The notes under the pieces are model-generated. The model was not told the DNA's origin. It saw only the letters and a program-made list of their open reading frames with translations, and did no database searches. From NCBI GenBank assembly GCA_017482205.1, contig JAFUNK010000013.1, positions 62,001 through 126,000 of the forward strand: a stretch of 64,000 nt of DNA, written 5' to 3'. The stretch comes from Lachnospiraceae bacterium (lineage in GTDB: Bacteria > Bacillota > Clostridia > Lachnospirales > Lachnospiraceae). A program made the position numbers and the translations under genes. This document shows, in pieces, positions 8,784 to 16,406 of the stretch. Each line of letters opens with the position of its first letter. Position 1 is the first letter of the stretch.

Positions 8784-9822
8784 CAATTACCATGATGTCC
8801 AAAATAAACAAAATATTGTAAAATTGAGAGCTGTTCTGGATACTCTTCCACCTTTTTGTGGCGAGTTTTTTCGCGGTATCGCAGATACGACTTCCACACG
8901 TACCAGACTGGCATACGCTTACGATATCCGGGTATTCTTTGAATTTTTACATGAAACAAATTCGGTTTGTGCCAAAATGGAGGTAAAGGACATTCCTATA
9001 TCTGTCTTAAATCAGGTTACCAGACAGGATATCGAAGAATATCTGTCGTACATAAGCTATTATGAAAAGGATGGGCGGGAAATCACCAATACAGAGCGTG
9101 GTAAGGCACGTAAACTCTCCTGCCTGCGCAGTTTTTACAATTACTACTTCCAGAATGAAAGAATTGATAAAAATACCGCAGAACTGGTTCCGGTGCCCAA
9201 ACTTCACGAAAAGGCAATTATCCGCTTAGACCCCAATGAAGTAGCTACACTCTTGGATCAGGTGGAAGCCGGAAGTAAACTGACCAAAAAGGAGCTTGCA
9301 TATCATGAGAAGACAAAAATCCGAGACGTAGCACTGCTTACTCTCCTATTGGGAACCGGTATCCGTGTATCGGAATGTGTAGGCTTAGATATACAGGATG
9401 TAGATTTTGAGAACGGTGGTATCAAAATCCGTAGAAAAGGGGGCTATGAAGCTATTGTCTATTTTGGTGAAGAAGTTGAAAATGCATTACTTGACTATAT
9501 GGAACAACGAAAGCATGTAATCCCCTCTTCCGGGCATGAAAATGCATTGTTCTTATCCTTACAGAACAGACGTATTACAGTACGTGCAGTAGAAAATCTG
9601 GTAAAGAAATATGCTTCCAGAGTTACCACCTTAAAGAAAATCACTCCTCACAAATTGAGAAGCACCTATGGTACGAATCTGTATCAGGAAACAGGGGATA
9701 TTTATCTGGTGGCAGATGTATTGGGGCATAAGGATGTAAATACGACCCGCAAGCACTATGCAACCATGCAGGAAGACCGCCGGAGAATGGCTGCAAAGGT
9801 AGTCAGATTACGTGAGGATTAA
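8770..9822 (+). CDS. Tyrosine recombinase, XerC/D-like
   Basis: Site-specific tyrosine recombinase of 350 aa. An N-terminal SAM-like core-binding domain (about residues 25-130) is followed by the catalytic domain with every key residue: Arg in GTGIRVSE, Lys in RRKGG, His-x-x-Arg in PHKLRST, His in LGHKDVNTT and nucleophilic Tyr in KHYA. Nothing around it looks like a prophage or integrative element, and it is coupled to a tRNA-modification gene and followed by a terminator and lexA, so a chromosome-maintenance (Xer-type) role is more likely than phage integration. Whether it is the dimer-resolution XerC cannot be told from sequence alone. Confidence 0.88.
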   Translation: MANTDNYHDVQNKQNIVKLRAVLDTLPPFCGEFFRGIADTTSTRTRLAYAYDIRVFFEFLHETNSVCAKMEVKDIPISVLNQVTRQDIEEYLSYISYYEKDGREITNTERGKARKLSCLRSFYNYYFQNERIDKNTAELVPVPKLHEKAIIRLDPNEVATLLDQVEAGSKLTKKELAYHEKTKIRDVALLTLLLGTGIRVSECVGLDIQDVDFENGGIKIRRKGGYEAIVYFGEEVENALLDYMEQRKHVIPSSGHENALFLSLQNRRITVRAVENLVKKYASRVTTLKKITPHKLRSTYGTNLYQETGDIYLVADVLGHKDVNTTRKHYATMQEDRRRMAAKVVRLRED

Positions 9823-9850
9823 TACTGAAATGTTATTCCGCTTAAAGATT

Positions 9851-9887
9851 AAGGAACCTGTTTCAAACGAAAATAGGTTCCTTTTTC
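9851..9887 (+). terminator. Intrinsic terminator after recombinase gene
   Basis: Inverted repeat AAGGAACCT...AGGTTCCTT with a 15-nt loop followed by a T-run. It lies 29 nt after the recombinase stop and also separates it from the convergent yneA-like gene. Confidence 0.8.
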
Positions 9888-9918
9888 ATTACCAGCTTGT
9901 CTTCAATCGCCTTTTATA

Positions 9919-10302
9919 TTATTTAAACTCAGTGGAATAATAAGGAACAATTAAATACTGTCCTGAGGTCAAACTGTCATCGGACATATGGTTAATCAGT
10001 TTTACTTCATCAATATAGTTTTGTTCGGATGCATATTCCTCTCCTGCGTAGGTTTCTGCGATGGACCAGAGAGAATCACCGCTATTAATCTCAATGCTCT
10101 TGTAATATTTATAAGCAACTTCTTCACTGGCAGAGGTTGCCTTGGATACGATTGCATGATAAGAAATAGTAAAAATAAGAACTAATACGACAGTAAGTAC
10201 AATCATAATGCACTGTCTGCGGAAATGACGCAATCTCCTGGCACGGTTTCTTTCAATTCTGTATTCGCTGTAAGATAAGGTATCCTGTAATCTGCTTTCC
10301 AT
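9919..10302 (-). CDS. LysM-domain membrane protein, YneA-like SOS division inhibitor
   Basis: Protein of 127 aa: basic cytoplasmic N-terminus (RIERNRARRLRHFRRQ), one transmembrane helix (about 33-53) and an extracytoplasmic LysM domain (about 70-122, IEINSGDSLWSIAETY ... LTSGQYLIVPYY) that binds peptidoglycan. In Bacillus, YneA has this architecture, lies divergent from lexA and blocks division during the SOS response. Here the gene is likewise divergent from lexA and its promoter carries several LexA boxes. The role is therefore inferred from architecture plus position; sequence identity to Bacillus YneA is not assessable here. Confidence 0.8.
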   Translation of the reverse strand: MESRLQDTLSYSEYRIERNRARRLRHFRRQCIMIVLTVVLVLIFTISYHAIVSKATSASEEVAYKYYKSIEINSGDSLWSIAETYAGEEYASEQNYIDEVKLINHMSDDSLTSGQYLIVPYYSTEFK

Positions 10303-10319
10303 AATAAGTACTCCAATCT

Positions 10320-10345
10320 GAATATATGTTCGTGAACGCCTGTTC
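10320..10345. promoter_or_regulatory. Two LexA (SOS) boxes in yneA-like leader
   Basis: GAATATATGTTC (10320-10331, one mismatch) and GAACGCCTGTTC (10334-10345, perfect match to the Firmicute core GAAC-N4-GTTC). Both sit just downstream of the yneA-like promoter, in the transcribed leader. Confidence 0.8.
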
Positions 10346-10355
10346 TTTTAATGCC

Positions 10356-10384
10356 ATTATATAGAACATATTTTCGCATGTCAA
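10356..10384 (-). promoter_or_regulatory. Promoter of yneA-like gene
   Basis: On the minus strand, consensus TTGACA (10384-10379), 17-bp spacer and consensus TATAAT (10361-10356). A LexA box fills most of the spacer, so repressor would directly occlude RNA polymerase. Confidence 0.85.
10364..10375. promoter_or_regulatory. LexA box inside yneA-like promoter spacer
   Basis: GAACATATTTTC on the + strand, one mismatch to GAAC-N4-GTTC, lying between the -35 and -10 of the yneA-like promoter. Confidence 0.75.
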
Positions 10385-10404
10385 TACTTTTTTGCAAAAA
10401 TTTC

Positions 10405-10429
10405 GAACATATTTTCTGAACATATATTT
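10405..10429. promoter_or_regulatory. LexA boxes next to lexA promoter
   Basis: GAACATATTTTC (10405-10416, one mismatch, identical to the box at 10364) and a weaker half-conserved GAACATATATTT (10418-10429) that touches the lexA -35. Autoregulation of lexA is the expected consequence. Confidence 0.7.
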
Positions 10430-10456
10430 GCTTTTTTGAAACAAGTGTGTTATACT
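10428..10456 (+). promoter_or_regulatory. Promoter of lexA
   Basis: TTGCTT (10428-10433), 17-bp spacer and TATACT (10451-10456). It overlaps the weakest LexA box at its upstream edge. Confidence 0.7.
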
Positions 10457-10501
10457 GGGTTCAGTAAATGTAATTTATATTTGTTTATGGAGGTACATAT
10501 T

Positions 10502-11119
10502 ATGGCTAGTGGTAAAATTTCGACCAAACAGCAGGAAATTCTGGAATATATCAAAGATGAAATCTTAAAGAAGGGTTATCCCCCTACCGTAAGAGAAATT
10601 TGTGAAACGGTACATTTAAAATCAACCTCATCCGTTCACTCCCACTTGGAAACGCTCGAGAAAAACGGATATATCCGCAGGGATCCCACCAAGCCCCGTG
10701 CCATCGAAATCTGTGATGACAGTTTCCAGATGGTTCGTACGGAAATGGTAAGCCTGCCGGTTATCGGTACTGTTGCTGCAGGACAGCCCATCCTTGCTGA
10801 AGAAAATATTGCCAGCTACTTCCCTGTTCCCGCTGAGGTAGTTCCTTCCGGCGAGTCTTTTGTTTTAAAAGTAAAGGGCGATTCTATGATAAATGCCGGT
10901 ATTTACAATGGCGACCAGATTTTTGTACAGTGTTGCAATACTGCACGTAACGGAGATACTGTTGTAGCGTTGGTTGACGATTCTGCTACCGTTAAGACTT
11001 TTTATAAAGAAGACGGACATATCCGCTTACAGCCCGAAAATGATACCATGGACCCTATCATCGTAGATGACTGTCAGATTCTGGGTAAGGTATTTGGTGT
11101 ATTCCGCCTTTACAGCTAA
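10502..11119 (+). CDS. lexA: LexA repressor, SOS response
   Basis: Transcriptional repressor of the SOS regulon that self-cleaves when bound to RecA filaments. At 205 aa it has normal length: N-terminal winged helix-turn-helix (about 1-70, [31 protein letters not shown]), the Ala-Gly cleavage site in GTVAAGQP (about 92), catalytic Ser in GDSMINAGI (about 127) and catalytic Lys in SATVKTF (about 165). A longer frame starts at 10436, but ATG 10502 has GGAGG 8 nt upstream and gives the conserved start. Regulated by the LexA boxes just upstream; divergent from its likely target, the yneA-like gene. Confidence 0.97.
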   Translation: MASGKISTKQQEILEYIKDEILKKGYPPTVREICETVHLKSTSSVHSHLETLEKNGYIRRDPTKPRAIEICDDSFQMVRTEMVSLPVIGTVAAGQPILAEENIASYFPVPAEVVPSGESFVLKVKGDSMINAGIYNGDQIFVQCCNTARNGDTVVALVDDSATVKTFYKEDGHIRLQPENDTMDPIIVDDCQILGKVFGVFRLYS

Positions 11120-11176
11120 TTAACAGTGAAAAGTCCGTAATTCTGTAAATACTTCATTTAGTTAAAAAGTAGAAAA

Positions 11177-11214
11177 GCCTGTCTATTGAATATCAATAGG
11201 CAGGCACTTTTTTA
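11177..11214. terminator. Bidirectional terminator between lexA and XRE gene
   Basis: GCCTGTCTATTG...CAATAGGCAGGC stem with a 5-nt loop, A-rich on the left and T7 on the right. It lies between convergent lexA and the XRE regulator and overlaps the last codons of the latter. Confidence 0.85.
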
Positions 11215-11655
11215 TTTCCAATGTTTTAATTGGGAAAGATAGGTATCATATTGAACCTTTCGTTCTTCATCATTCATATTATCCGGATTTGGCATATGAC
11301 TAATAAGAAAACTAATCAATGCATCTTTTGACTTATAAGCAAAATCTCCATCTGTGTAACACCATTTACAATAATCCTCATTATAACTTCCATCCGGTTC
11401 GCGACTGATTTGATTATCCTCACTTAATGGCATACCACAACACTGACAAACCAATTGTCTTGGGGAACCAAGAAGTGTATTGATTGATATATCGAATTCT
11501 TTTGACAATAGTTTTAATGTATCCGTATTGGGTTGTGTTTCACCTGTTTCCCAACGGCTTACTGCTTGGCGTGTAACCATCATACGTTCTGCCATCTGCT
11601 CTTGAGTAAGATTATTTTTCTCACGTAAATTCTTAAGTATATCTTTTGTATCCAT
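11212..11655 (-). CDS. XRE-family regulator with C-terminal zinc ribbon
   Basis: Predicted DNA-binding protein of 147 aa. Residues 1-60 form a Cro/C1-type helix-turn-helix (LTQEQMAERMMVTRQAVSRW). The C-terminal part has cysteine pairs CQCCGMP and CKWCYTDG separated by about 25 residues, with an NQISREPDGS linker, matching a putative zinc-ribbon domain fused to HTH in many Firmicutes. The frame opens at 11685, but ATG 11655 is preceded by GAGGGAGG and begins MDTKDILKNLREKN. It is a single-gene unit; targets are unknown. The -35/-10-like TTGTTA/TAAAAT pair upstream is weak. Confidence 0.85.
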   Translation of the reverse strand: MDTKDILKNLREKNNLTQEQMAERMMVTRQAVSRWETGETQPNTDTLKLLSKEFDISINTLLGSPRQLVCQCCGMPLSEDNQISREPDGSYNEDYCKWCYTDGDFAYKSKDALISFLISHMPNPDNMNDEERKVQYDTYLSQLKHWK

Positions 11656-11793
11656 GTTTTTACCTCCCTCATCTGAATATATCATTATTTTACTTTTCTA
11701 CAACAATTTTAACAAGCAACCCGTTGTTGCTATAACTTCTGAATTTGTTGTGATTTTACAATACATTTTAACTCTTCCGCATTTCACCCCTAT

Positions 11794-11993
11794 CTTTTAA
11801 TAAGTTTTAGGTTCAGGTTATAAAAAGGCTGTATTATTCCTATGAAGAACCCTTAACCAACGCCGGTGCTTAACGAAACAACATTGAAAATGTTTGTTGA
11901 GTTTAGCAGCCGCTACGTTGGTTTAGAGCGCAAGCGAGTTCTGTTAGGAATAATACAGCCTGTTTCATTTTCAAACCTAAAACTTATTAAAAG
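11794..11993. repeat. 200-nt imperfect palindrome, MITE-like or structured RNA
   Basis: This fills most of the 331-nt gap between the XRE gene and the cytidylate-kinase-like gene. Outer arms: 20 nt perfect, CTTTTAATAAGTTTTAGGTT (11794-11813) pairing with 11974-11993. A symmetrical 12/12-nt internal loop follows, then a perfect 17-nt arm AGGCTGTATTATTCCTA (11826-11842) pairing with 11945-11961, then AGAAC/GTTCT (11846, 11938), AACCAACG/CGTTGGTT (11855, 11916) and TGCT/AGCA (11867, 11905) around an AT-rich tip. The right outer arm overlaps the stop codon of the downstream gene. No open reading frame and no U-tract, so it is not a simple terminator. MITE or structured RNA are both possible. Confidence 0.8.
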
Positions 11994-12622
11994 ACTTCAC
12001 CAAACCGTACCTTGATGTAGGACTTAATCTCTTCCACACATCTCTCAAAGCCCAATTTGGAGCTGTTTAAGCACAAATCATAGTTTCTGGCATCGGTCCA
12101 TTCTTTTCCGGTGTAGTACTTGTAATAATCTGCTCTGTGTTTATCAATTTTAGCAATAAGTTTTTCAAGGTCTTTAGAACCCAAACTGTGTTTTTTGCCG
12201 GCCTGTTCCATGCAGAAATCGTGAGGTGCATGTACGAAAACACTCAATACATTGTCGTAATCCTTTAATACAAAGTCTGCACATCTGCCGATAATAACAC
12301 AGGATTCTTTTTCTGCCAGTTCTTTAATGGCTTTTGCCTGATAGTTGAACAGGTTATCATCAGAGGTAAAATCAGCACTTTCAGGAGGAAGGACTTCTCC
12401 CTGATATACAGATTTAGATGACTTGAATATAGGCATATTCTTTTTGTTTTCATCGGCAGTAACGAACATTGCTTCATTGATACCGCTCACTTCAGAAGCA
12501 AGCTTTGCCAGTTCTTTGTCATAGTAATGGATACCCAGTTCATTTGCCAGCATTTCACCAACGGTTTTTCCACCGCTTCCGTACTGTCTTGCAATGGTAA
12601 TTACAATATTTTTCTTCTCCAT
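11987..12622 (-). CDS. Cytidylate kinase-like family protein (paralogue 1)
   Basis: P-loop kinase of 211 aa in the cytidylate-kinase-like family, distinct from classical Cmk. The N-terminus has ITIARQYGSGGKTVGEMLA (Walker A variant GSGGKTVG), followed by the family signature YYDKELAKLAS, and CVIIGRCADFVL (about 105-116). Such proteins probably phosphorylate a nucleoside monophosphate, but substrates are unproved. It lies downstream of livF by 80 nt. Its stop codon lies within the outer arm of the 200-nt palindrome. A second paralogue with the same motif order is at 22760-23395. Confidence 0.85.
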   Translation of the reverse strand: MEKKNIVITIARQYGSGGKTVGEMLANELGIHYYDKELAKLASEVSGINEAMFVTADENKKNMPIFKSSKSVYQGEVLPPESADFTSDDNLFNYQAKAIKELAEKESCVIIGRCADFVLKDYDNVLSVFVHAPHDFCMEQAGKKHSLGSKDLEKLIAKIDKHRADYYKYYTGKEWTDARNYDLCLNSSKLGFERCVEEIKSYIKVRFGEVF

Positions 12623-12702
12623 AATCCATTCCTCTCATTCTGCCATTTAAACGAAATTTTTGGCGACTTTAAAATAAAACTGAGCGTTTGCTTTTTTACA
12701 GA

Positions 12703-13413
12703 TTATTCACCCAGATATGCTTTCTTAACGGAATCGTCGTTTAAGAGGGTATCTGCTCTTCCTTCCATAACGATGTTACCGGTTTCCAATACATAAGCTC
12801 TGTCTGCAATGGACAATGCTTTCTTTGCATTCTGTTCGACCAAAAGTACGGTGGTGCCGCTCTTGCTGACTTCTTTGATGATGTCAAAGATTTCGTTTAC
12901 AAAGATGGGTGAAAGACCCATGGAGGGCTCATCCATTAAAATAATCTGGGGATGTGACATAAGTGCACGTCCCATGGCAAGCATCTGCTGTTCACCGCCG
13001 GATAACGTACCTGCAAGCTGATTTTTACGCTCTTCCAAACGGGGAAAATGTTTATAAATCATTTCCAGTGTTTCATCAATTTCTTTTTTATCCTTGCGGG
13101 TGTATGCACCCAATTTTAAATTCTGTAACACGGTCAGATTTGCAAATACACGTCTGCCTTCCGGTACATGTGCCATACCCATGGATACAATCTTGTGACC
13201 GGGAACTTTTGTGATGTTTTTTCCTTCAAAGGTAACAGTACCTTTCTTGGGTGCAAGAAGACCTGTTATTGTATGCAGAATGGTAGTTTTACCTGCACCG
13301 TTTGCACCAATTAACGCAATGACTTCTCCTTTGTTTACTTCAAAGGATACGCCCTTAATGGCCTGTATCATACCATAATATACTTCTAAATCTTTTATTT
13401 CCAACATTGCCAT
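12703..13413 (-). CDS. livF: Branched-chain amino acid ABC transporter ATP-binding protein
   Basis: Cytoplasmic ATPase of the Leu/Ile/Val importer, 236 aa. Walker A GANGAGKTT (about 36-44), signature LSGGEQQMLAMGRAL (about 138), Walker B IILMDEPSMGLSP and the H-loop region replaced by LLVEQN, which is normal for LivF. Last gene of livHMGF; 11 nt after livG. Start ATG 13413 with GGAGAAAAAC upstream. Confidence 0.95.
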   Translation of the reverse strand: MAMLEIKDLEVYYGMIQAIKGVSFEVNKGEVIALIGANGAGKTTILHTITGLLAPKKGTVTFEGKNITKVPGHKIVSMGMAHVPEGRRVFANLTVLQNLKLGAYTRKDKKEIDETLEMIYKHFPRLEERKNQLAGTLSGGEQQMLAMGRALMSHPQIILMDEPSMGLSPIFVNEIFDIIKEVSKSGTTVLLVEQNAKKALSIADRAYVLETGNIVMEGRADTLLNDDSVKKAYLGE

Positions 13414-13424
13414 AAGTTTTTCTC

Positions 13425-14183
13425 CTATTCACCCAGATATGCTTTGACTACTTCCGGATTTTGTAATACTTCCGCTGTTTCGCCCTGACAAAGGACGCGT
13501 CCGAAGTTTAATACCGTCAGCTTTTCACAGATACCGGAAACCAGTTTCATATCATGCTCAATCAAAAGAATGGTCATATTAAATTTTTCACGTACAAATC
13601 GGATGGTATCCATCAGTTCCTGGGTTTCATTGGGGTTCATACCTGCTGCAGGCTCATCCAGTAAAAGTAACTTGGGATTGGTCGCAAGAGCTCTGGCAAT
13701 CTCTAACTTACGCTGTTTACCGTAAGGCAGATTGGAAGCTAAGAAATCTTTTTCTTCTTCCAAACCAAATACTTTTAACAGTTCAATTGCTTCTGCATTC
13801 ATCTGCGCTTCTACTTTTCTGTATTTGGGCAGTCTGAAAATACCTGCAAGGGTATTATAATGATAACGGTTGTGAAGACCTACCTTAACATTGTCAAGCA
13901 CGGACAATTCCTTAAACAGACGAATGTTCTGGAAGGTTCTTGCAATACCGGCTTTATTGATATCAATATTCTTACGTCCGGTAATATCTTTGCCGTCTAA
14001 CTTGATAATACCTACATTGGGCTTATAAACACCTGTTAAAAGGTTAAATACGGTGGTTTTACCTGCACCGTTAGGACCGATTAAGCCGTATAAACAACCT
14101 TTTTCAATGGTCAGATTGAAATCATCTACTGCTCTGAGGCCGCCGAAAGAAATTCCTAAGTTTTGTACTTCTAATAATGCCAT
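13425..14183 (-). CDS. livG: Branched-chain amino acid ABC transporter ATP-binding protein
   Basis: Second ATPase of the Liv importer, 252 aa. Walker A GPNGAGKTT (about 36), the LivG-typical long insert with KVGLHNRYHYN, signature-like LPYGKQRKLEIARAL and Walker B LLLLDEPAAGMNPNE followed by LLIEHDM. The degenerate LPYGKQR signature is characteristic of LivG. The frame could extend 21 codons upstream, but ATG 14183 has GGAGGCAGCG just before it and MALLEVQNLGISFGG is the conserved start. It starts one base upstream of the livM stop region, so coupling is likely. Confidence 0.95.
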   Translation of the reverse strand: MALLEVQNLGISFGGLRAVDDFNLTIEKGCLYGLIGPNGAGKTTVFNLLTGVYKPNVGIIKLDGKDITGRKNIDINKAGIARTFQNIRLFKELSVLDNVKVGLHNRYHYNTLAGIFRLPKYRKVEAQMNAEAIELLKVFGLEEEKDFLASNLPYGKQRKLEIARALATNPKLLLLDEPAAGMNPNETQELMDTIRFVREKFNMTILLIEHDMKLVSGICEKLTVLNFGRVLCQGETAEVLQNPEVVKAYLGE

Positions 14184-14184
14184 C

Positions 14185-15288
14185 TTACGCTGCCTCCTTC
14201 TTATTTTTTCTCTTTGCAAGCAATTGCTTGAATGAATATTTTTCACGCAGTTCTCTACATTTAGGTGACCAGTTGAAAAGCATCATGGCAATCAATATTA
14301 CTGCGTAAATTAACATACGATAGTCTTTTAATCCGCGTAAAAGCTCAGGTAACAAAGTCAGAATGACTGCTGAAATCACGGAGCCTCTGATATTACCGAT
14401 ACCGCCAAGAACTACGAATACCAGTATCATAATGGACTGGTTGTAACCGAAGTTTTTAGGAAGTGCTGTCAGTGTGGAAAGGTTGTGTGCATACAGTACA
14501 CCTGCCACGCCTGCCAAAGCAGCGGAAATGGAGAAAGCCATCAATTTGTACTTAGTAATATGAATACCTACAGATTCTGCTGCAATGGTGTTGTCACGGA
14601 TTGCCATAATAGCACGTCCGTCTCTGGAATGAATCAGGTTCAATACAATAAATAAAGTAATTAACAATAAGACAATACCGATGGTAAAGGTAGAGTCATT
14701 GGGGGTGCCGGTAATACCCTGTGCACCTTTTATAATTACTTCTCCGCCTTCTTCCAACCCCAGAGAAGCTGTATCCTCCATGGAGAAATGGAAGCCCTTG
14801 GAATCCCTGCCCACATAAAGACAGTTGATAATATTCTTTACGATTTCACCAAAGGCAAGGGTTACAATAGCCAGATAGTCTCCTTTTAAACGAAGTACCG
14901 GAATGCCGATTAAAAAGCCGAAAAAGCCGGCACATACGGCACCGATTAAAATAGCCAGCGGAAAACGGATAATGGCACTGGGAATGGCACCTACCATACA
15001 TTTGGAGAAAAACGCGCCTGCGAATGCACCTACACACATAAATCCCGCATGTCCCAAGCTCAATTCACCCAAAATACCTACAGTGAGGTTTAAGGACACT
15101 GCCAGAATGGCATAGGTACAAAGGGGTACCAAAAGACCTTTTATCAGATTGCTGACAGCACCTGCGCTTACTAATATCTGAATAAGCAGGAATGCCGCAA
15201 GGATAATACCATATGTAATGCAATTGCTTTTAAAATTCTTATTTGCATTTTTAAATTTAGAAATCAGATTTATCTTTTCTTTCTGCAT
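14185..15288 (-). CDS. livM: Branched-chain amino acid ABC transporter permease
   Basis: Inner-membrane permease, 367 aa, about ten hydrophobic helices. Family motifs are visible: ILAVSLNLTVGILGELSLGHAGFM, GDYLAIVTLAFGEIVKNI and the cytoplasmic coupling region GRAIMAIRDNTIAAESVG followed by GGIGNIRGSVISAV. A GTG at 15300 is possible, but ATG 15288 is preceded by AAGGTGGTGAG. It starts 13 nt after the livH stop. Works with LivH, LivG, LivF and the lipoprotein LivK. Confidence 0.94.
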   Translation of the reverse strand: MQKEKINLISKFKNANKNFKSNCITYGIILAAFLLIQILVSAGAVSNLIKGLLVPLCTYAILAVSLNLTVGILGELSLGHAGFMCVGAFAGAFFSKCMVGAIPSAIIRFPLAILIGAVCAGFFGFLIGIPVLRLKGDYLAIVTLAFGEIVKNIINCLYVGRDSKGFHFSMEDTASLGLEEGGEVIIKGAQGITGTPNDSTFTIGIVLLLITLFIVLNLIHSRDGRAIMAIRDNTIAAESVGIHITKYKLMAFSISAALAGVAGVLYAHNLSTLTALPKNFGYNQSIMILVFVVLGGIGNIRGSVISAVILTLLPELLRGLKDYRMLIYAVILIAMMLFNWSPKCRELREKYSFKQLLAKRKNKKEAA

Positions 15289-15301
15289 GCTGCTCACCAC
15301 C

Positions 15302-16186
15302 TTATACCTTTTCCTGAATGTTCTTGCCCAAAAGACCGCTGGGCTTGACTAACAGTACCACAATCAGAACACCAAATACAATTGCGTCCGATAACTGTGA
15401 GGAAATATAGGCTTTACCGAAGGTTTCAATGATACCCAGTAAAATACCGCCGATAAAGGCACCCGGAATGGAACCGATACCGCCGAATACCGCTGCTACG
15501 AACGCTTTGATACCGGGCATGGAACCGGTGTAAGGGGTTAAGGACGGATATGCCGAACAATACAGCACACCTGCAACAGCTGCCAGTGCGGAACCGATTG
15601 CAAAGGTAATGGCAATGGTACTGTTTACATTAATACCCATAAGCTGTGCGGCCCCCTTGTCTTCCGAAACGGCAAGCATAGCCTGTCCGACCTTGGACTT
15701 ATTGATGAAAAGTATCAGGGATACCATAATTACAAGACAAACCAAAACGGTAACTAAAGTTTCACCGGAAATGCTAATCTGTCCGTCTGCCAGTTTAATG
15801 GGCTCAATAGGCACTACAGAAGTAAATGCCTTGGTATCGGCACCGAAAATCAAAAGCACTGCATTCTGTAACAGATAGCTGACACCGATTGCGGTAATCA
15901 GTACGGCAAGGGGGGATGCTGCCTTACGTAAAGGCTTGTATGCTACCTTTTCGATAGAAATACCTAAACAGGTACAAAGTACTACTGCCACCAAAATACC
16001 CACTGCCGGCGGTAAACCCAATGTACTGCAAAGGGTATATACGGTAAACGCACCTACCATGATAACGTCACCATGTGCAAAGTTAAGCATCTTTGCAATA
16101 CCGTAAACCATGGTATATCCCAACGCAATCAGAGCGTAAACGCTTCCCAAACTGATGCCGTTAATTAAATACTGTATAAAACTCAT
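15302..16186 (-). CDS. livH: Branched-chain amino acid ABC transporter permease
   Basis: Inner-membrane permease, 294 aa. Hallmarks: YLINGISLGSVYALIALGYTMVYGI, MLNFAHGDVIMVGAF, the coupling helix GQAMLAVSEDKGAAQLMGIN and GGIGSIPGAFIGGILLG. The frame extends 6 codons upstream, but ATG 16186 follows GGAGGTAACT directly. First gene of the livHMGF unit, with its own sigma-A promoter about 40 nt upstream. Confidence 0.95.
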   Translation of the reverse strand: MSFIQYLINGISLGSVYALIALGYTMVYGIAKMLNFAHGDVIMVGAFTVYTLCSTLGLPPAVGILVAVVLCTCLGISIEKVAYKPLRKAASPLAVLITAIGVSYLLQNAVLLIFGADTKAFTSVVPIEPIKLADGQISISGETLVTVLVCLVIMVSLILFINKSKVGQAMLAVSEDKGAAQLMGINVNSTIAITFAIGSALAAVAGVLYCSAYPSLTPYTGSMPGIKAFVAAVFGGIGSIPGAFIGGILLGIIETFGKAYISSQLSDAIVFGVLIVVLLVKPSGLLGKNIQEKV

Positions 16187-16222
16187 AGTTACCTCCACTC
16201 TCACTCTCTTAACATAAAGTTA

Positions 16223-16252
16223 AGTATACCATGTAATACTACAAATGTGCAA
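16223..16252 (-). promoter_or_regulatory. Promoter of livHMGF
   Basis: Minus strand TTGCAC (16252-16247), 18-bp spacer, TATACT (16228-16223). Together with the terminator after livK it indicates that livHMGF is transcribed separately from livK, at least in part. Confidence 0.7.
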
Positions 16253-16315
16253 GTAGATAATAAACAAAGACTTGTGTTGTATGCTCATTTTAAGGGCTAT
16301 ATCTTGATAATAATC

Positions 16316-16342
16316 AAAAAGAGCACCACACAAGTGATGCTC
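16316..16342 (-). terminator. Intrinsic terminator after livK
   Basis: On the minus strand a 9-bp stem GAGCATCAC / GTGGTGCTC with a TTGT loop (one G-U pair) is followed by TTTTTGATTATT. It sits about 65 nt beyond the livK stop and would insulate the binding-protein gene from livHMGF, allowing a higher livK mRNA level. Confidence 0.8.
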
Positions 16343-16406
16343 CTTTTCTGTTTAGAATTATTCTTAATTCAAATTATTTTAACTTAAAGTATTTTGTAAT
16401 CCTAAA

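Noticed and set aside
8770-9822. Phage or integrative-element integrase
   Set aside because: No att-like repeats, tRNA target, excisionase or phage genes nearby; it is coupled to a tRNA-modification gene and looks like a resident Xer-type enzyme.
11794-11993. Ordinary intrinsic terminator of the kinase gene
   Set aside because: Far too long, interrupted by loops, and lacks a T-run after either arm.
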